A DNA stretch of 42,268 bases from Epibacterium ulvae (GTDB lineage Bacteria > Pseudomonadota > Alphaproteobacteria > Rhodobacterales > Rhodobacteraceae), in contig NZ_JAHHIR010000024.1 in NCBI RefSeq assembly GCF_018678075.1, forward strand, positions 1 to 42,268, read 5' to 3'. Both the position numbers and the translations under genes were made by a program. Numbering within the stretch: the first letter of the stretch is position 1; each line of letters begins with the position of its first letter. The notes under the pieces are model-generated. The model had not been told where the DNA came from, searched no databases, and saw only the letters and a program-made list of their open reading frames with translations. This document shows positions 8,379 to 16,965 of this stretch, piece after piece.

Positions 8379-8918
8379 GTGACAGGATCGACAATTCAAC
8401 GCGCTGCAGGGGTACGCGGGCGCGCTTTGGTTTTTTCCCTTCTGTGTGTGGGGTTTTTTCTTGCATGTGTGGTGCCGGGAACGGCGAAGGAGCGGGGTCC
8501 GGTGACCAACCTGCCCCTGCCCCGGTTTGTCTCAATGAAAGCGGCCGAGGGCAATGTGCGCCGAGGGCCATCGCTGACCCATCGGATCGACTGGGTGTTC
8601 AAACGCCGGGGCATGCCGCTAGAGATCACGGCTGAATACGGCCATTGGCGCCGGGTGCGTGACCGCGATGGCGCCGGTGGTTGGGTGCATTATACGTTGT
8701 TGTCCGGGGCCCGTACGGTTTTGATCGAAAATGACATGACCCAGGTGTTCACCCGACCTGACACTCGCGCGCCTGTATCGGCCGCCTTTGAGCTGGGGGT
8801 GATTGCGCGTCTGGGGGAATGCAACACCGATTGGTGCAAAGTGACCGCAGGCGGTTATCGCGGTTGGGCACGCAAAGACCAGCTGTGGGGCGTCGCCCCA
8901 GATGAGCTGCGCGAATAA
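8379..8918 (+). CDS. Exported SH3-like domain protein
   Basis: The 179-residue protein opens with a hydrophobic signal/anchor segment (LVFSLLCVGFFLACVV, about residues 18-33). It carries two bacterial SH3-like modules. The first is around SMKAAEGNVRRGPSLTHRIDWVFKR.GMPLEI...YGHWRRVRDRDGAGGWVH, a typical NVR.GPS...W..V.D..G..GWVH pattern. The second is at VFTRPDT...CNTDWCKVTAGGYRGWARK. Proteins of this kind are common in Rhodobacterales and are thought to bind cell-wall or other periplasmic ligands; the precise role is unknown. The start is a GTG without a strong ribosome-binding site, so a nearby alternative start is possible. It is convergent with nothing and is followed by a 189-bp gap. Confidence 0.8.
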   Translation: MTGSTIQRAAGVRGRALVFSLLCVGFFLACVVPGTAKERGPVTNLPLPRFVSMKAAEGNVRRGPSLTHRIDWVFKRRGMPLEITAEYGHWRRVRDRDGAGGWVHYTLLSGARTVLIENDMTQVFTRPDTRAPVSAAFELGVIARLGECNTDWCKVTAGGYRGWARKDQLWGVAPDELRE

Positions 8919-9107
8919 CCACCCCGGCGCACGCTGTTTTTTGATGCAGTTGCCTGTGCCCGTGATGGGTCTTGCTGGCCCATGCTGCATGCTCTACTTG
9001 TCGCCAATTCACTTCATACGTTAAGCAAATGCCAACTGCCCTGCCCGTGCCAGTTGTGCGTGCGCAGGTCTGCGAGCAAACGTTTGAAATAAGTGAAAGG
9101 CGCGCCC

Positions 9108-10439
9108 ATGCCCGGCCCCAAAGTGATCCCGGTGATCGGAGATGAACAGCTGCCCGACCGGGTTGATACGGTTGTGATTGGCGGCGGTATTATTGGCGTT
9201 AGCACCGCGCTTGAGCTGGCTGAAAAAGGCCAGCGGGTGGCGCTGTGTGAAAAGGGTGGCATCGCGCAGGAGCAAAGTTCGCGCAATTGGGGTTGGGTGC
9301 GGATTTCGCGGCGTGACAAACGGGAGATTCCGCTGATGGCCGAGGCCTTGCGGATCTGGCCCAAGCTGAAAGAGCGCACCGGGCGGGATCTGGGGTATAC
9401 GCAGGCCGGCATCGCCTTTGCCTGTGAAACCGATGCTGAAATCGCCCAGTTTGAAAACTGGTCCGAGCATCTGAAACCCTTTCAGTTGGAATGTGGCTTT
9501 CGCAGCGGGCAGGATCTGGCAGATATGCTGCCCAGCGCCTCCGTGCGTCCCAAGGCGGTGTTCTACACCCCCACCGATGGGCGCGCCGAACCACAAAAAG
9601 CAGCCCCCGCAATTGCCGAAGCGGCCCGCGATCGCGGTGCGGCGATCCTGACCCAATGTGCGGTGCGCGGTGTGGAAAGCGCCGGTGGCCAGGTCAGCGG
9701 CGTGGTGACCGAACGCGGGCGCATCGCCTGTGATGCGGTGGTGCTGGCCGGCGGGGCTTGGTCGCGGCTCTTTTCTGGCAATCTGGGCATTGAATTGCCA
9801 CAGCTGAAGGTACTGAACACCGTGCTGCGCACCGCCCCCATCGAGGGCGGGCCTGAGACGTCTTATTGGGAAGAAGGGCTGGGTCTGCGCAAGCGTCAAG
9901 ATGGCGGCTATACGCTGGCCAATGGCACCTTGCACCACGCGGATATTGTCCCAGACAGCTTCCGTCTGGCGCGCGCGTTCCTGCCGGCGTTTCGCAAAAA
10001 CTGGCGCGCGCTGAAGCCGCGGGTAGGCACCAGGTTCCTGGAAGAAGCCCGCTATGCCCGGCGCTGGTCGATGGAGGATGTCACCCCGTTTGAACAGACC
10101 CGCGTGTTGGATCCCAAGCCAAGCGACGCTTTGGTACGGCAGATCCAGGCCACCGCCGCCAAACGGTTTTCCGTGTTCAAAGATGCCAAGATCGAACAGA
10201 CCTGGGCCGGGATGATTGATGTGACGCCCGATGCGGTGCCCGTGATCTCAGTCGTGGATACGTTGCCGGGGTTCTTTATCGCGACCGGGTTTTCCGGGCA
10301 TGGGTTTGGCATTGGTCCCGCTGCCGGTCGGTTGATGGCCGAGCTGGTGATGGGCGTCACCCCTTGTGTGGATCCAACCCCCTATCGGCTGTCCCGTTTC
10401 GCTGACGGAACGCCGATGATTGTGGACGCCGGGTTCTAG
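9108..10439 (+). CDS. FAD-dependent amine/amino-acid oxidoreductase of the DAO (DadA-like) family
   Basis: The protein (443 aa from this start) has an N-terminal FAD-binding VVIGGGIIGVSTALELAEKG motif and a second FAD-contacting segment DAVVLAGGAWS. The C-terminal GFFIATGFSGHGFGIGPAAG is typical of D-amino-acid dehydrogenases, sarcosine/glycine oxidases and related enzymes (PF01266). It oxidises an amino acid or secondary amine; the exact substrate cannot be read from sequence. An in-frame GTG exists at 9093, but the ATG at 9108 has GAAAGG at the right distance, so it is preferred. The gene is not in an obvious operon: it converges with aglK, whose stop lies 13 bp away. Confidence 0.82.
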   Translation: MPGPKVIPVIGDEQLPDRVDTVVIGGGIIGVSTALELAEKGQRVALCEKGGIAQEQSSRNWGWVRISRRDKREIPLMAEALRIWPKLKERTGRDLGYTQAGIAFACETDAEIAQFENWSEHLKPFQLECGFRSGQDLADMLPSASVRPKAVFYTPTDGRAEPQKAAPAIAEAARDRGAAILTQCAVRGVESAGGQVSGVVTERGRIACDAVVLAGGAWSRLFSGNLGIELPQLKVLNTVLRTAPIEGGPETSYWEEGLGLRKRQDGGYTLANGTLHHADIVPDSFRLARAFLPAFRKNWRALKPRVGTRFLEEARYARRWSMEDVTPFEQTRVLDPKPSDALVRQIQATAAKRFSVFKDAKIEQTWAGMIDVTPDAVPVISVVDTLPGFFIATGFSGHGFGIGPAAGRLMAELVMGVTPCVDPTPYRLSRFADGTPMIVDAGF

Positions 10440-10452
10440 CGGGTTCGGGGTC

Positions 10453-11538
10453 CTAAGGGCGCATGGATTGCCCGTTGTAAAACAGGTGCACCTTGTCCGG
10501 GTTTGCCCCCATGCGCACGCTTAGCCCGCGCAGCTCTTTGCGGTTGCCAGCAAGCTTGGCGATCAGCGCATCACCGCCCGAGGGCGCGTCAATATAGAGC
10601 AATGTCACCTCTCCCAGGGCTTCGGTGATATCGACGCGCGCCTCAAACAGGGATGGGCCGTCGGTTTCAAACAGATCCTCGGGGCGCACACCAATATTGA
10701 CCCTTTTGCCCTGATCCGCGGCAGTGGTGGCGATGTCCGACACCGCAATGCCGCCGCCATCCAATGCAACGGCGGTTTGCGCTCCGGTTTTGGTGATTTC
10801 GCCCGGCAAAAGGTTCATCGCAGGTGAGCCGATGAATTGCGCCACAAATTCATTTTCGGGACGTTCATACAGATCCAACGGAGTGCCAACCTGGGCGATA
10901 CCTTTGTTGGCCAGCACCACGATGCGGCTGGCCAGTGTCATCGCCTCCACCTGGTCATGAGTGACATAGATCATGGTACGATCGGGCATTGCTTCTTTGA
11001 GGCGCGCGATCTCAATTCGGGTGGCGACGCGCAGGGCGGCGTCCAGGTTTGAGAGCGGCTCGTCAAACAGATAGACCTTGGGATCGCGCACAATGGAACG
11101 GCCGATGGCGACCCGCTGACGTTGCCCGCCCGACAGTTCCTTGGGCAAACGATCCAGATAGCTGTCGAGCTGCAGAACCTTGGCGGCGTTTTCCACCGCT
11201 GCGTCGATCTCGGCCTTGGATTTCTTGGCGATTTTGAGCGCAAAGGCCATATTGTCGCGCACGGTCATATGTGGATAAAGCGCATAGGATTGAAACACCA
11301 TCGCGATGCCACGTTGGGCGGGGGGCGTGTCGTTCACCACATGCCCGTCGATTGTCAGCTCACCGCCTGAAATTTTCTCCAACCCGGCGATCATACGCAA
11401 CAGGGTGGATTTCCCGCATCCCGACGGGCCGACAAAGACGATCAACTCGCCCTGCTCGATCTCTAGGTTAATGTCGTGCAACACATTGACGCTTTTAGCA
11501 TAGGTCTTGGCGATGCCGCTTAGTTTCAGTTCAGCCAT
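10453..11538 (-). CDS. aglK: ABC transporter ATPase for alpha-glucosides (AglK/UgpC/MalK type)
   Basis: This 361-residue ATPase energises uptake through AglF and AglG. The Walker A motif GPSGCGKST is near residues 38-46, followed by the Q-loop ([13 protein letters not shown]), the signature [13 protein letters not shown], Walker [14 protein letters not shown] and switch His in [10 protein letters not shown]. The C-terminal third is the TOBE/OB regulatory region (FIGSPAMNLLPGE, VNIGVRPEDL) seen in MalK-like multi-sugar ATPases. It overlaps the end of aglA by 8 bp and closes the leftward operon. MalK-type ATPases can serve several importers, so sharing with other sugar systems is possible. Confidence 0.92.
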   Translation of the reverse strand: MAELKLSGIAKTYAKSVNVLHDINLEIEQGELIVFVGPSGCGKSTLLRMIAGLEKISGGELTIDGHVVNDTPPAQRGIAMVFQSYALYPHMTVRDNMAFALKIAKKSKAEIDAAVENAAKVLQLDSYLDRLPKELSGGQRQRVAIGRSIVRDPKVYLFDEPLSNLDAALRVATRIEIARLKEAMPDRTMIYVTHDQVEAMTLASRIVVLANKGIAQVGTPLDLYERPENEFVAQFIGSPAMNLLPGEITKTGAQTAVALDGGGIAVSDIATTAADQGKRVNIGVRPEDLFETDGPSLFEARVDITEALGEVTLLYIDAPSGGDALIAKLAGNRKELRGLSVRMGANPDKVHLFYNGQSMRP

Positions 11539-13192
11539 CTTCCTGCTCCTCCCGCTTTACAGCGATGCAATACTCCCACGCTCCCAGCGAAATCTGAGTG
11601 CCACGCAAATCAACCGCGCCATCCAGACCTGTGGCTGCATTCTCCCAAGAACCATCTGGCAAGGTCAGGGCGGCGTTATCCTCACCGAGGTTGAAGGCGC
11701 AGAACACCTCTTGGTTCGTGCTGGTGCGGTGAAAGCTCAGCACGTCCACGGCGACATCCATGCGGTCCTGCGCCCCGGTTCTGAGGGCGGGGAGTGCGGC
11801 GCGCACGGCGATGGCCTTGCGGTAGTGGTGCAAGACCGAACCCCGCGCGGCTTCCTGTAGATCCACAGCGATTTCGCGTTGATTTTCGCTGACGGGCAAC
11901 CAAGGTTTGACCGAGGCAAAGCCTGCGTTGTCGCCCGCCGTGTCCCAGACCATGGGCGTGCGACAACCATCGCGCCCTTTGAATTCGGGCCAGAATTCAA
12001 TGCCATAGGGATCTTGCAGATCCTCAAATGCCACCTCTGCTTCGGGCAGACCCAGCTCTTCGCCCTGATAGAGGCAGACCGAGCCGCGCAAGCACATCAA
12101 CAGGGCGGCATATGTGCGCAGGGCCGCATCGCTCAGCTGCCAGCGGCTGCCGTGGCGTACAACATCGTGGTTGGAAAAGGCCCAACAGGCCCAGGCGCCT
12201 TTGCCGATGGTGTCGAGGCGTGTGAACACCTCTTTGACCGCTTTGGCCGTGACCGGGTCGGGGCCCAGAAATTCAAAGGCGTAACACATGTGCATGCGAT
12301 CATCGCCCTGGGTGTATTCGCCCATAATCTCCAACCCACGCTGGGCATCGCCGACCTCACCCAGACAGGCGCGGGCGTTGTACTGATCGGTCAGACTGCG
12401 CAGCCGTTCCAGAAAGATCAGGTTCTCTGGCTGGTTCTTGGAATAGAGGTGACGCTGGTGATTGTATGGGTTCACCGTGGGGGCAATGCTGCCATTGCGT
12501 TCCTCGGGCGGCAGGGGCGGATTGCTGCGCAACTCCTTGTCGTGGAAGTAGAAATTAATCGTGTCCAGACGGAAGCCATCGACGCCCCGTTCCAACCAGA
12601 ACCGGGCAATGTCCAACAAGGCCTCTTGCACTGCGGCACAGTGAAAGTTCAGATCTGGCTGCGAGGTCAGGAAATTGTGCAGATAATATTGTTCACGCCG
12701 ACTGTCCCATTGCCAAGCAGAGCCGCCAAAGATCGACAGCCAATTGTTGGGCGGGGTGCCATCGGGCTGTGGGTCGGCCCAGACGTACCAATCGGATTTG
12801 GAGTTTGCGCGGTTGGCGCGGCTTTCGCCAAACCACGGGTGCTGGTCCGAGGTATGGGACAACACGAGGTCGATCATCACCTTGAGCCCCAGCTCATGGG
12901 CGCGCGCCAACAGGGCGTCGAAATCCGCAAGGCTGCCGAACATCGGGTCCACATCGCGGTAATCGCTGACGTCGTAGCCAAAATCCTTCATCGGGGATTT
13001 GAAAAAGGGCGAGATCCAGATCGCATCCACCCCGAGGGAGGCCACATAGGGCAGCCGGTTGGTGATCCCTTGCAGGTCGCCAATACCATCGCCGTTGCTG
13101 TCCTGAAAACTGCGTGGGTAGATTTGATAAATCACACCGCCCTGCCACCAATCAGTGTCCTGGGCCAGATGCGTGGAAGTTTGCACGTTCAT
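11531..13192 (-). CDS. aglA: Cytoplasmic alpha-glucosidase, glycoside hydrolase family 13
   Basis: This 553-residue GH13 enzyme hydrolyses imported alpha-glucosides (sucrose, maltose, trehalose-type or glucosylglycerol-type substrates). The family regions are visible: WWQGGVIYQIYPRSFQDSNGDGIGDL at the start, DLVLSHTSDQHPWF (region I), GVDGFRLDTINF with nucleophile Asp210 (region II), CLGEVGD with acid/base Glu279 (region III) and FSNHDVVRH with Asp343 (region IV). There is no signal peptide, which fits hydrolysis after uptake. It lies 9 bp after aglG and overlaps aglK, the order known from the Sinorhizobium agl operon. The exact alpha-glucoside cannot be deduced. Confidence 0.93.
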   Translation of the reverse strand: MNVQTSTHLAQDTDWWQGGVIYQIYPRSFQDSNGDGIGDLQGITNRLPYVASLGVDAIWISPFFKSPMKDFGYDVSDYRDVDPMFGSLADFDALLARAHELGLKVMIDLVLSHTSDQHPWFGESRANRANSKSDWYVWADPQPDGTPPNNWLSIFGGSAWQWDSRREQYYLHNFLTSQPDLNFHCAAVQEALLDIARFWLERGVDGFRLDTINFYFHDKELRSNPPLPPEERNGSIAPTVNPYNHQRHLYSKNQPENLIFLERLRSLTDQYNARACLGEVGDAQRGLEIMGEYTQGDDRMHMCYAFEFLGPDPVTAKAVKEVFTRLDTIGKGAWACWAFSNHDVVRHGSRWQLSDAALRTYAALLMCLRGSVCLYQGEELGLPEAEVAFEDLQDPYGIEFWPEFKGRDGCRTPMVWDTAGDNAGFASVKPWLPVSENQREIAVDLQEAARGSVLHHYRKAIAVRAALPALRTGAQDRMDVAVDVLSFHRTSTNQEVFCAFNLGEDNAALTLPDGSWENAATGLDGAVDLRGTQISLGAWEYCIAVKREEQEDG

Positions 13193-13201
13193 TTGTCTTT
13201 C

Positions 13202-14350
13202 CTATTTCACGGAACCGGCGAGAAGCCCGCGGACCAGGTATCTTTGCAATGTGAAGAAGACCGCCAGCGGCACCGCGATGGAGACAAAGGCGGATGTCGC
13301 CAGGATCTCCCAGTTGCCGCCACGGGTGCCGAGCAGCTCAACCAGTTTTTGGGTCATCACCGTGGTCTCTCCGGTGGCGTCCACCAAGAACACTTTGGCC
13401 ACCAGAAGGTCGTTCCAAGTCCACAGGAACTGGAAGATCGCAAAGGAGGCCAGCGCCGGGAAGCTGAGCGGCAGGATGATACGGGTGAAGATCTGATATT
13501 CGGTGGCCCCATCCACGCGGGCGTTTTCGATAATGTCGCGCGGCAGACCGACCATGTAATTGCGCAACAGATAAATCGCGAGCGGCAGACTAAAGCCGGT
13601 GTGGGCCATCCAGACGCCCAGATACCCTTTGCCGATGCCAATGCCGAGGTGCAGTTTCAACAAGGGGATCAAGGCCAGCTGCAACGGCACAACCAAGAGC
13701 GCGACGATGGCCGCAACCAACAGCGCCCGCCCCGGAAACTCCATCCACGCCAGCGCATACGCCGCAAATGCGGCAACCAGGATCGGGATGATCGTCGCCG
13801 GGATCGTCACCGTCAGGGTTGAGAAAAACGCTTGGCTCATCCCTTCGATATTGTCAGGGTCAAACAGGATGTTGCGGTAGTTGTTCAGGGTGAATTCAGG
13901 CGCAACCGTGGTGCCCAGAAACACTCGCTGGCCGCGCGACCCGGTAAAAGCCGCACTGTGTTCCATCCGGTAGCGCCCATTGGCCATCACGCTGATCGTG
14001 CCCCCCTTGCGCAGCTCTGCCACCTCGCCGGGGACAAAGGCATCGACAGCGCGCGATGAAATACCCCAGCTGCGGATTGTGGCGTCTTGTCCGTCCTCCA
14101 GCAGGGCGCCCTCGATCACGAACAGCGGGCCGTCTTGCACCTGTGTGTCCGGCGCTGCGGTGCGCAGGGTCACGGTCTGTTCGGACGGGAACAGGGATTT
14201 CCACCAACCGCTGGTGGAAATCTGGTCGGTCGTGCGAAAGGACGACACAAACAGCCCCAGGGTCGGAAACACCCAAAGAGCGACCAGAATGACAACAGAG
14301 ATATTGGTGACCCAAGTGAGGGTGGATTTGGTTCCGGCGATATTGTCCAT
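13202..14350 (-). CDS. aglG: Alpha-glucoside ABC transporter permease AglG
   Basis: This inner-membrane permease (382 aa from this start) has an N-terminal membrane span (ISVVILVALWVFPTLGLFVSSF). Unlike most family members it then has a periplasmic insert of roughly 100 residues, before a cluster of spans and the cytoplasmic EAA loop (ENARVDGATEYQIFTRIILPLSFPA). The long insert is a known peculiarity of AglG. An upstream in-frame ATG at 14374 would overlap aglF by 14 bp. The ATG at 14350, preceded by GAGGGAAAG, is preferred and leaves a 10-bp gap. It pairs with AglF. Confidence 0.9.
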   Translation of the reverse strand: MDNIAGTKSTLTWVTNISVVILVALWVFPTLGLFVSSFRTTDQISTSGWWKSLFPSEQTVTLRTAAPDTQVQDGPLFVIEGALLEDGQDATIRSWGISSRAVDAFVPGEVAELRKGGTISVMANGRYRMEHSAAFTGSRGQRVFLGTTVAPEFTLNNYRNILFDPDNIEGMSQAFFSTLTVTIPATIIPILVAAFAAYALAWMEFPGRALLVAAIVALLVVPLQLALIPLLKLHLGIGIGKGYLGVWMAHTGFSLPLAIYLLRNYMVGLPRDIIENARVDGATEYQIFTRIILPLSFPALASFAIFQFLWTWNDLLVAKVFLVDATGETTVMTQKLVELLGTRGGNWEILATSAFVSIAVPLAVFFTLQRYLVRGLLAGSVK

Positions 14351-14360
14351 TGTCTTTCCC

Positions 14361-15374
14361 TCAGCGCATTTCATTGCGGGCGTTGCGGACGTTCCAGACC
14401 AGGATCGGCAAAACCAGAACCATGATCACAATCGCCGCCGCCGACCCGACGCCCCAGTCATTGGCGCGAAACAGCTTGTCGAACATGTAGTTGGCGAGCA
14501 CCTGCGTCTCCCACTGGCCGTTGGTCATGGTGAAGACGATGTCGAACACTTTCAGCACCGTGATGGTGATGGTGGTCCAGACCACCAGAATGGTTGTTTT
14601 TATCTGCGGGACCTTGATTTTAAAGAAGATCTGCATCGGGCTGGCCCCGTCGACAATGGCGGCTTCAACCGTTTCTTCGGGAATACCGCGCAGGGCCGCC
14701 GACAGGATCACCATGGCAAAACCGGTCTGGATCCAGATCAGAACGAGCATTAAGAAGAAGTTGTTCCACACCGGCATGGTCAACCAGGTCAGCGGGGCCT
14801 CACCCCCCATGAACATATAGATCGCGTTGAAAATCCCGATTTGATCTTGATCTGCCGGGCGCACATCATAGACCAGTTTCCAGATCACCGAGGCCCCCAC
14901 GAACGAGATCGCCATCGGCATGAAAATCAGCGATTTGGCGATATTGCCCCAGCGGATACGATCGGTCAGTTGCGCGGCCAACAGGCCGAAACCGGTTGCG
15001 CCAGCCGGCACGACAAGAAGCCACAGTATATTGTTGCGCAGGGCTTCCCAGAATTTGGGTTCTTTTGACATCTGGACGTAATTGTCAAAACCAACCCATT
15101 GAATTCCCCCACCCGGAACGCGTTCCGTGAGTGAAAGCCGCAAAGTTTCAACCACCGGGTAGGCAAGATACACCCCCACCGCACAAAGCGCCGGAAAGAG
15201 AAAAAGCCACGGACGGACCAGATTGGCACGGTTGATGTTGCGACCCGCGTGAGGGCCGCGTGGGGGAAACAGGACCTTGTCCACAATCTGATTGGACAGG
15301 GCAAAATAGGCGACGCATGCGGTGACGCCAAAGATAATAATCGACAGCCCCTGAAGTGCCGGATGCATGGTCAT
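14361..15374 (-). CDS. aglF: Alpha-glucoside ABC transporter permease AglF
   Basis: This permease of about 337 residues starts with a membrane span (LSIIIFGVTACVAYFAL), followed by a positively charged loop and the main transmembrane block. The EAA-type coupling loop is visible as EETVEAAIVDGASPMQIFFKIKVPQI. It is the MalF-type partner of AglG. Several starts are possible (GTG at 15383, ATG at 15374 or 15368); the ATG at 15374 is chosen arbitrarily among close options. A stem-loop separates it from aglE. Confidence 0.9.
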   Translation of the reverse strand: MTMHPALQGLSIIIFGVTACVAYFALSNQIVDKVLFPPRGPHAGRNINRANLVRPWLFLFPALCAVGVYLAYPVVETLRLSLTERVPGGGIQWVGFDNYVQMSKEPKFWEALRNNILWLLVVPAGATGFGLLAAQLTDRIRWGNIAKSLIFMPMAISFVGASVIWKLVYDVRPADQDQIGIFNAIYMFMGGEAPLTWLTMPVWNNFFLMLVLIWIQTGFAMVILSAALRGIPEETVEAAIVDGASPMQIFFKIKVPQIKTTILVVWTTITITVLKVFDIVFTMTNGQWETQVLANYMFDKLFRANDWGVGSAAAIVIMVLVLPILVWNVRNARNEMR

Positions 15375-15412
15375 CACTCTCACTTTTTATGGTGGAATAC
15401 GGTTCGGAAATC

Positions 15413-15442
15413 AGGGCAGCAGGGGATGTACCGCGCTGCCCT
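15413..15442 (-). promoter_or_regulatory. Intercistronic stem-loop between aglE and aglF
   Basis: AGGGCAGC (15413-15420) and GCTGCCCT (15435-15442) form a perfect 8-bp stem with a 14-nt loop, 19 bp after the aglE stop. No T-run follows. Such hairpins after binding-protein genes usually protect the upstream mRNA, or partly terminate transcription, so that the binding protein is made in excess over the permeases. Confidence 0.6.
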
Positions 15443-15461
15443 GGAGGATTGTGTGAGGCTG

Positions 15462-16730
15462 CTATTTCAAGGCATCCCACGAGGCCTGGATTTCATCCGC
15501 CACCTGTTGTGCGGGTTTGCCACCGGCGTAGTCCACCATGCCGGTCCAGAACGCGCCAGCGCCAACACCGCCGGGCATCAAGTCCGACGCATCAAAGCGG
15601 AAAGTTGTGGCCCCCAGCAGGATCTCGTTCATTTTGCGCAGCGTCGGATCGGAGAACTTGGACGCGTCCACCCCTTTGTGCGGGGTCAGGAACCCTTGGC
15701 GTGCCATCCAGATTTCATGGGACGCAGGATCCTGGAAATAGGCGATCAGATCATGGGCGGCCTGATTTTCTTTGGTGATTGCCCAGACCGTGCCGGCGCC
15801 CAGAACCGGAGTGCCCAGATCCTTGTCCGCATAGGCTGGGAAGTAGAAAAAGTCCGCGTCCTCACCCACAATTGTGCCTTCGGGGAAGAAGGACGGGATG
15901 AAAGAAGCCTGGCGGTGCATGTAGCACTGTGGCGGTGCGTCAAACATGCCCTTGGGGCTGTCGCGGAAGTCTGTTGTGGCCACGGCCCCTGCGCCGCCCG
16001 CCACGTAATCCTCGTTTCGTGCAAAGGCGCCGAATTCCTCGATTGCGGCGACAACTTTGGGGTCGTTGAATTTCAATCCATTGCTGACCCAGGCGTCGTA
16101 ATCCGCTGGGCTCTGGGTGCGCAGCATCAGGTCCTCGACCCAATCGGTGGCCGGCCAACCGGTGGCGCCACCTGATCCCAGACCGATGCACCAGGGCGTT
16201 TCGCCGTCGGCAACGATCTGATCGGTCAGCGCTTTCAGCTCCTCCATCGTGGTCGGAACTTCATAGCCTGCGTCCTCAAAATTTTCCGGCAGATACCAGA
16301 CCAGCGATTTCACATCGACTTTGTAGAAGAAACCAAACAGATCTTTTGCACCATCAGGTCCGGCAAAAGTGCCCAGATCGACCCAGGATTGGCCCGCAGC
16401 ATAGTTTTCGCTAATCCAGTCGCCAGTGCCATCCGCAAGCGGTGTCAGGAACCCGCCCTTGGCCAGTTCCGCCGCCAGACCGGGCTGCGGGAAGATCGCG
16501 ATATTGGGGGCCGAGCCCGCCTCGGCATCAATGCGGATCTGCTGTTCGAAACTGTCAGAGCCCACATAGGACACAGTGTGACCGGTCGCGGCCTCGAACC
16601 CCTCCAGCACGGCCTCGACGTTCAATTGGTCCGGGCCAAGCCAGGGGCCAAACACGGTAAGATCTTCTGCCAAAACAGGGCCAGACATCACAGCCAGCGC
16701 CGCAGCGCCGCTCAAAATCGACGTTTTCAT
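15462..16730 (-). CDS. aglE: Alpha-glucoside ABC transporter substrate-binding protein AglE
   Basis: This periplasmic solute-binding protein (422 aa from this start) has a signal peptide MKTSILSGAAALAVMSGPVLA and the body of a family 1 sugar-binding protein (DLTVFGPWLGPDQ, EQQIRIDAEAGSAPNIAIFPQPG, GVGAGAFWTGMVDYAGG). It captures alpha-glucosides for AglFGK. A GTG 18 bp further upstream opens the frame, but the GGGAGGAG ribosome-binding site points to the ATG-ATG pair, and the second ATG has the better spacing. It is the first gene of the operon, behind a promoter with an AglR-type operator. Confidence 0.92.
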   Translation of the reverse strand: MKTSILSGAAALAVMSGPVLAEDLTVFGPWLGPDQLNVEAVLEGFEAATGHTVSYVGSDSFEQQIRIDAEAGSAPNIAIFPQPGLAAELAKGGFLTPLADGTGDWISENYAAGQSWVDLGTFAGPDGAKDLFGFFYKVDVKSLVWYLPENFEDAGYEVPTTMEELKALTDQIVADGETPWCIGLGSGGATGWPATDWVEDLMLRTQSPADYDAWVSNGLKFNDPKVVAAIEEFGAFARNEDYVAGGAGAVATTDFRDSPKGMFDAPPQCYMHRQASFIPSFFPEGTIVGEDADFFYFPAYADKDLGTPVLGAGTVWAITKENQAAHDLIAYFQDPASHEIWMARQGFLTPHKGVDASKFSDPTLRKMNEILLGATTFRFDASDLMPGGVGAGAFWTGMVDYAGGKPAQQVADEIQASWDALK

Positions 16731-16783
16731 CATTCTCCTCCCATACACGCAAAGCGCAAGAAATCAGCAAAGCGACTCATTAT

Positions 16784-16834
16784 TCAAAGCGCTTTGAGTC
16801 AGACTTGTAACGGAACCTCCCCTTGTATTGTCAA
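16784..16834 (-). promoter_or_regulatory. aglE promoter with LacI-type operator
   Basis: Leftward TTGACA (16829-16834), a 17-bp spacer and GTTACA (16806-16811) form a good -35/-10 pair. Immediately downstream, at about +2, lies the perfect 14-bp palindrome TCAAAGCGCTTTGA (16784-16797). It has the central CG and the symmetry typical of LacI-family operators. Repression by the divergently encoded AglR is the natural reading. Confidence 0.72.
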
Positions 16835-16948
16835 CAACAAATAGAGACTTCGTTATTTATCGCGTTATTTTCAGGAATTTTGCGCAAACCGATCACAAAG
16901 TCATTGACCCACCGGTTCCTCTTCCTGCAAAAGATGATACCAATATTT

Positions 16949-16958
16949 AAAGCGCTTT
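16949..16958. promoter_or_regulatory. Second LacI-type operator, just ahead of aglR
   Basis: The palindrome AAAGCGCTTT is the same core as the aglE operator (there CAAAGCGCTTTG). It lies 8 bp ahead of the aglR start codon. Repressor bound here would block the start of its own gene, suggesting autoregulation. Together with the site 150 bp away it could allow looping. Confidence 0.65.
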
Positions 16959-16965
16959 GGATGAT

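Noticed and set aside
9021-9938. 305-codon leftward open frame
   Set aside because: Antisense to the DAO-family oxidoreductase, which has clear FAD motifs.
11879-13822. 647-codon rightward open frame
   Set aside because: It lies wholly opposite aglA and aglG, has low-complexity antisense composition and no family motif; it is a mirror of real genes.
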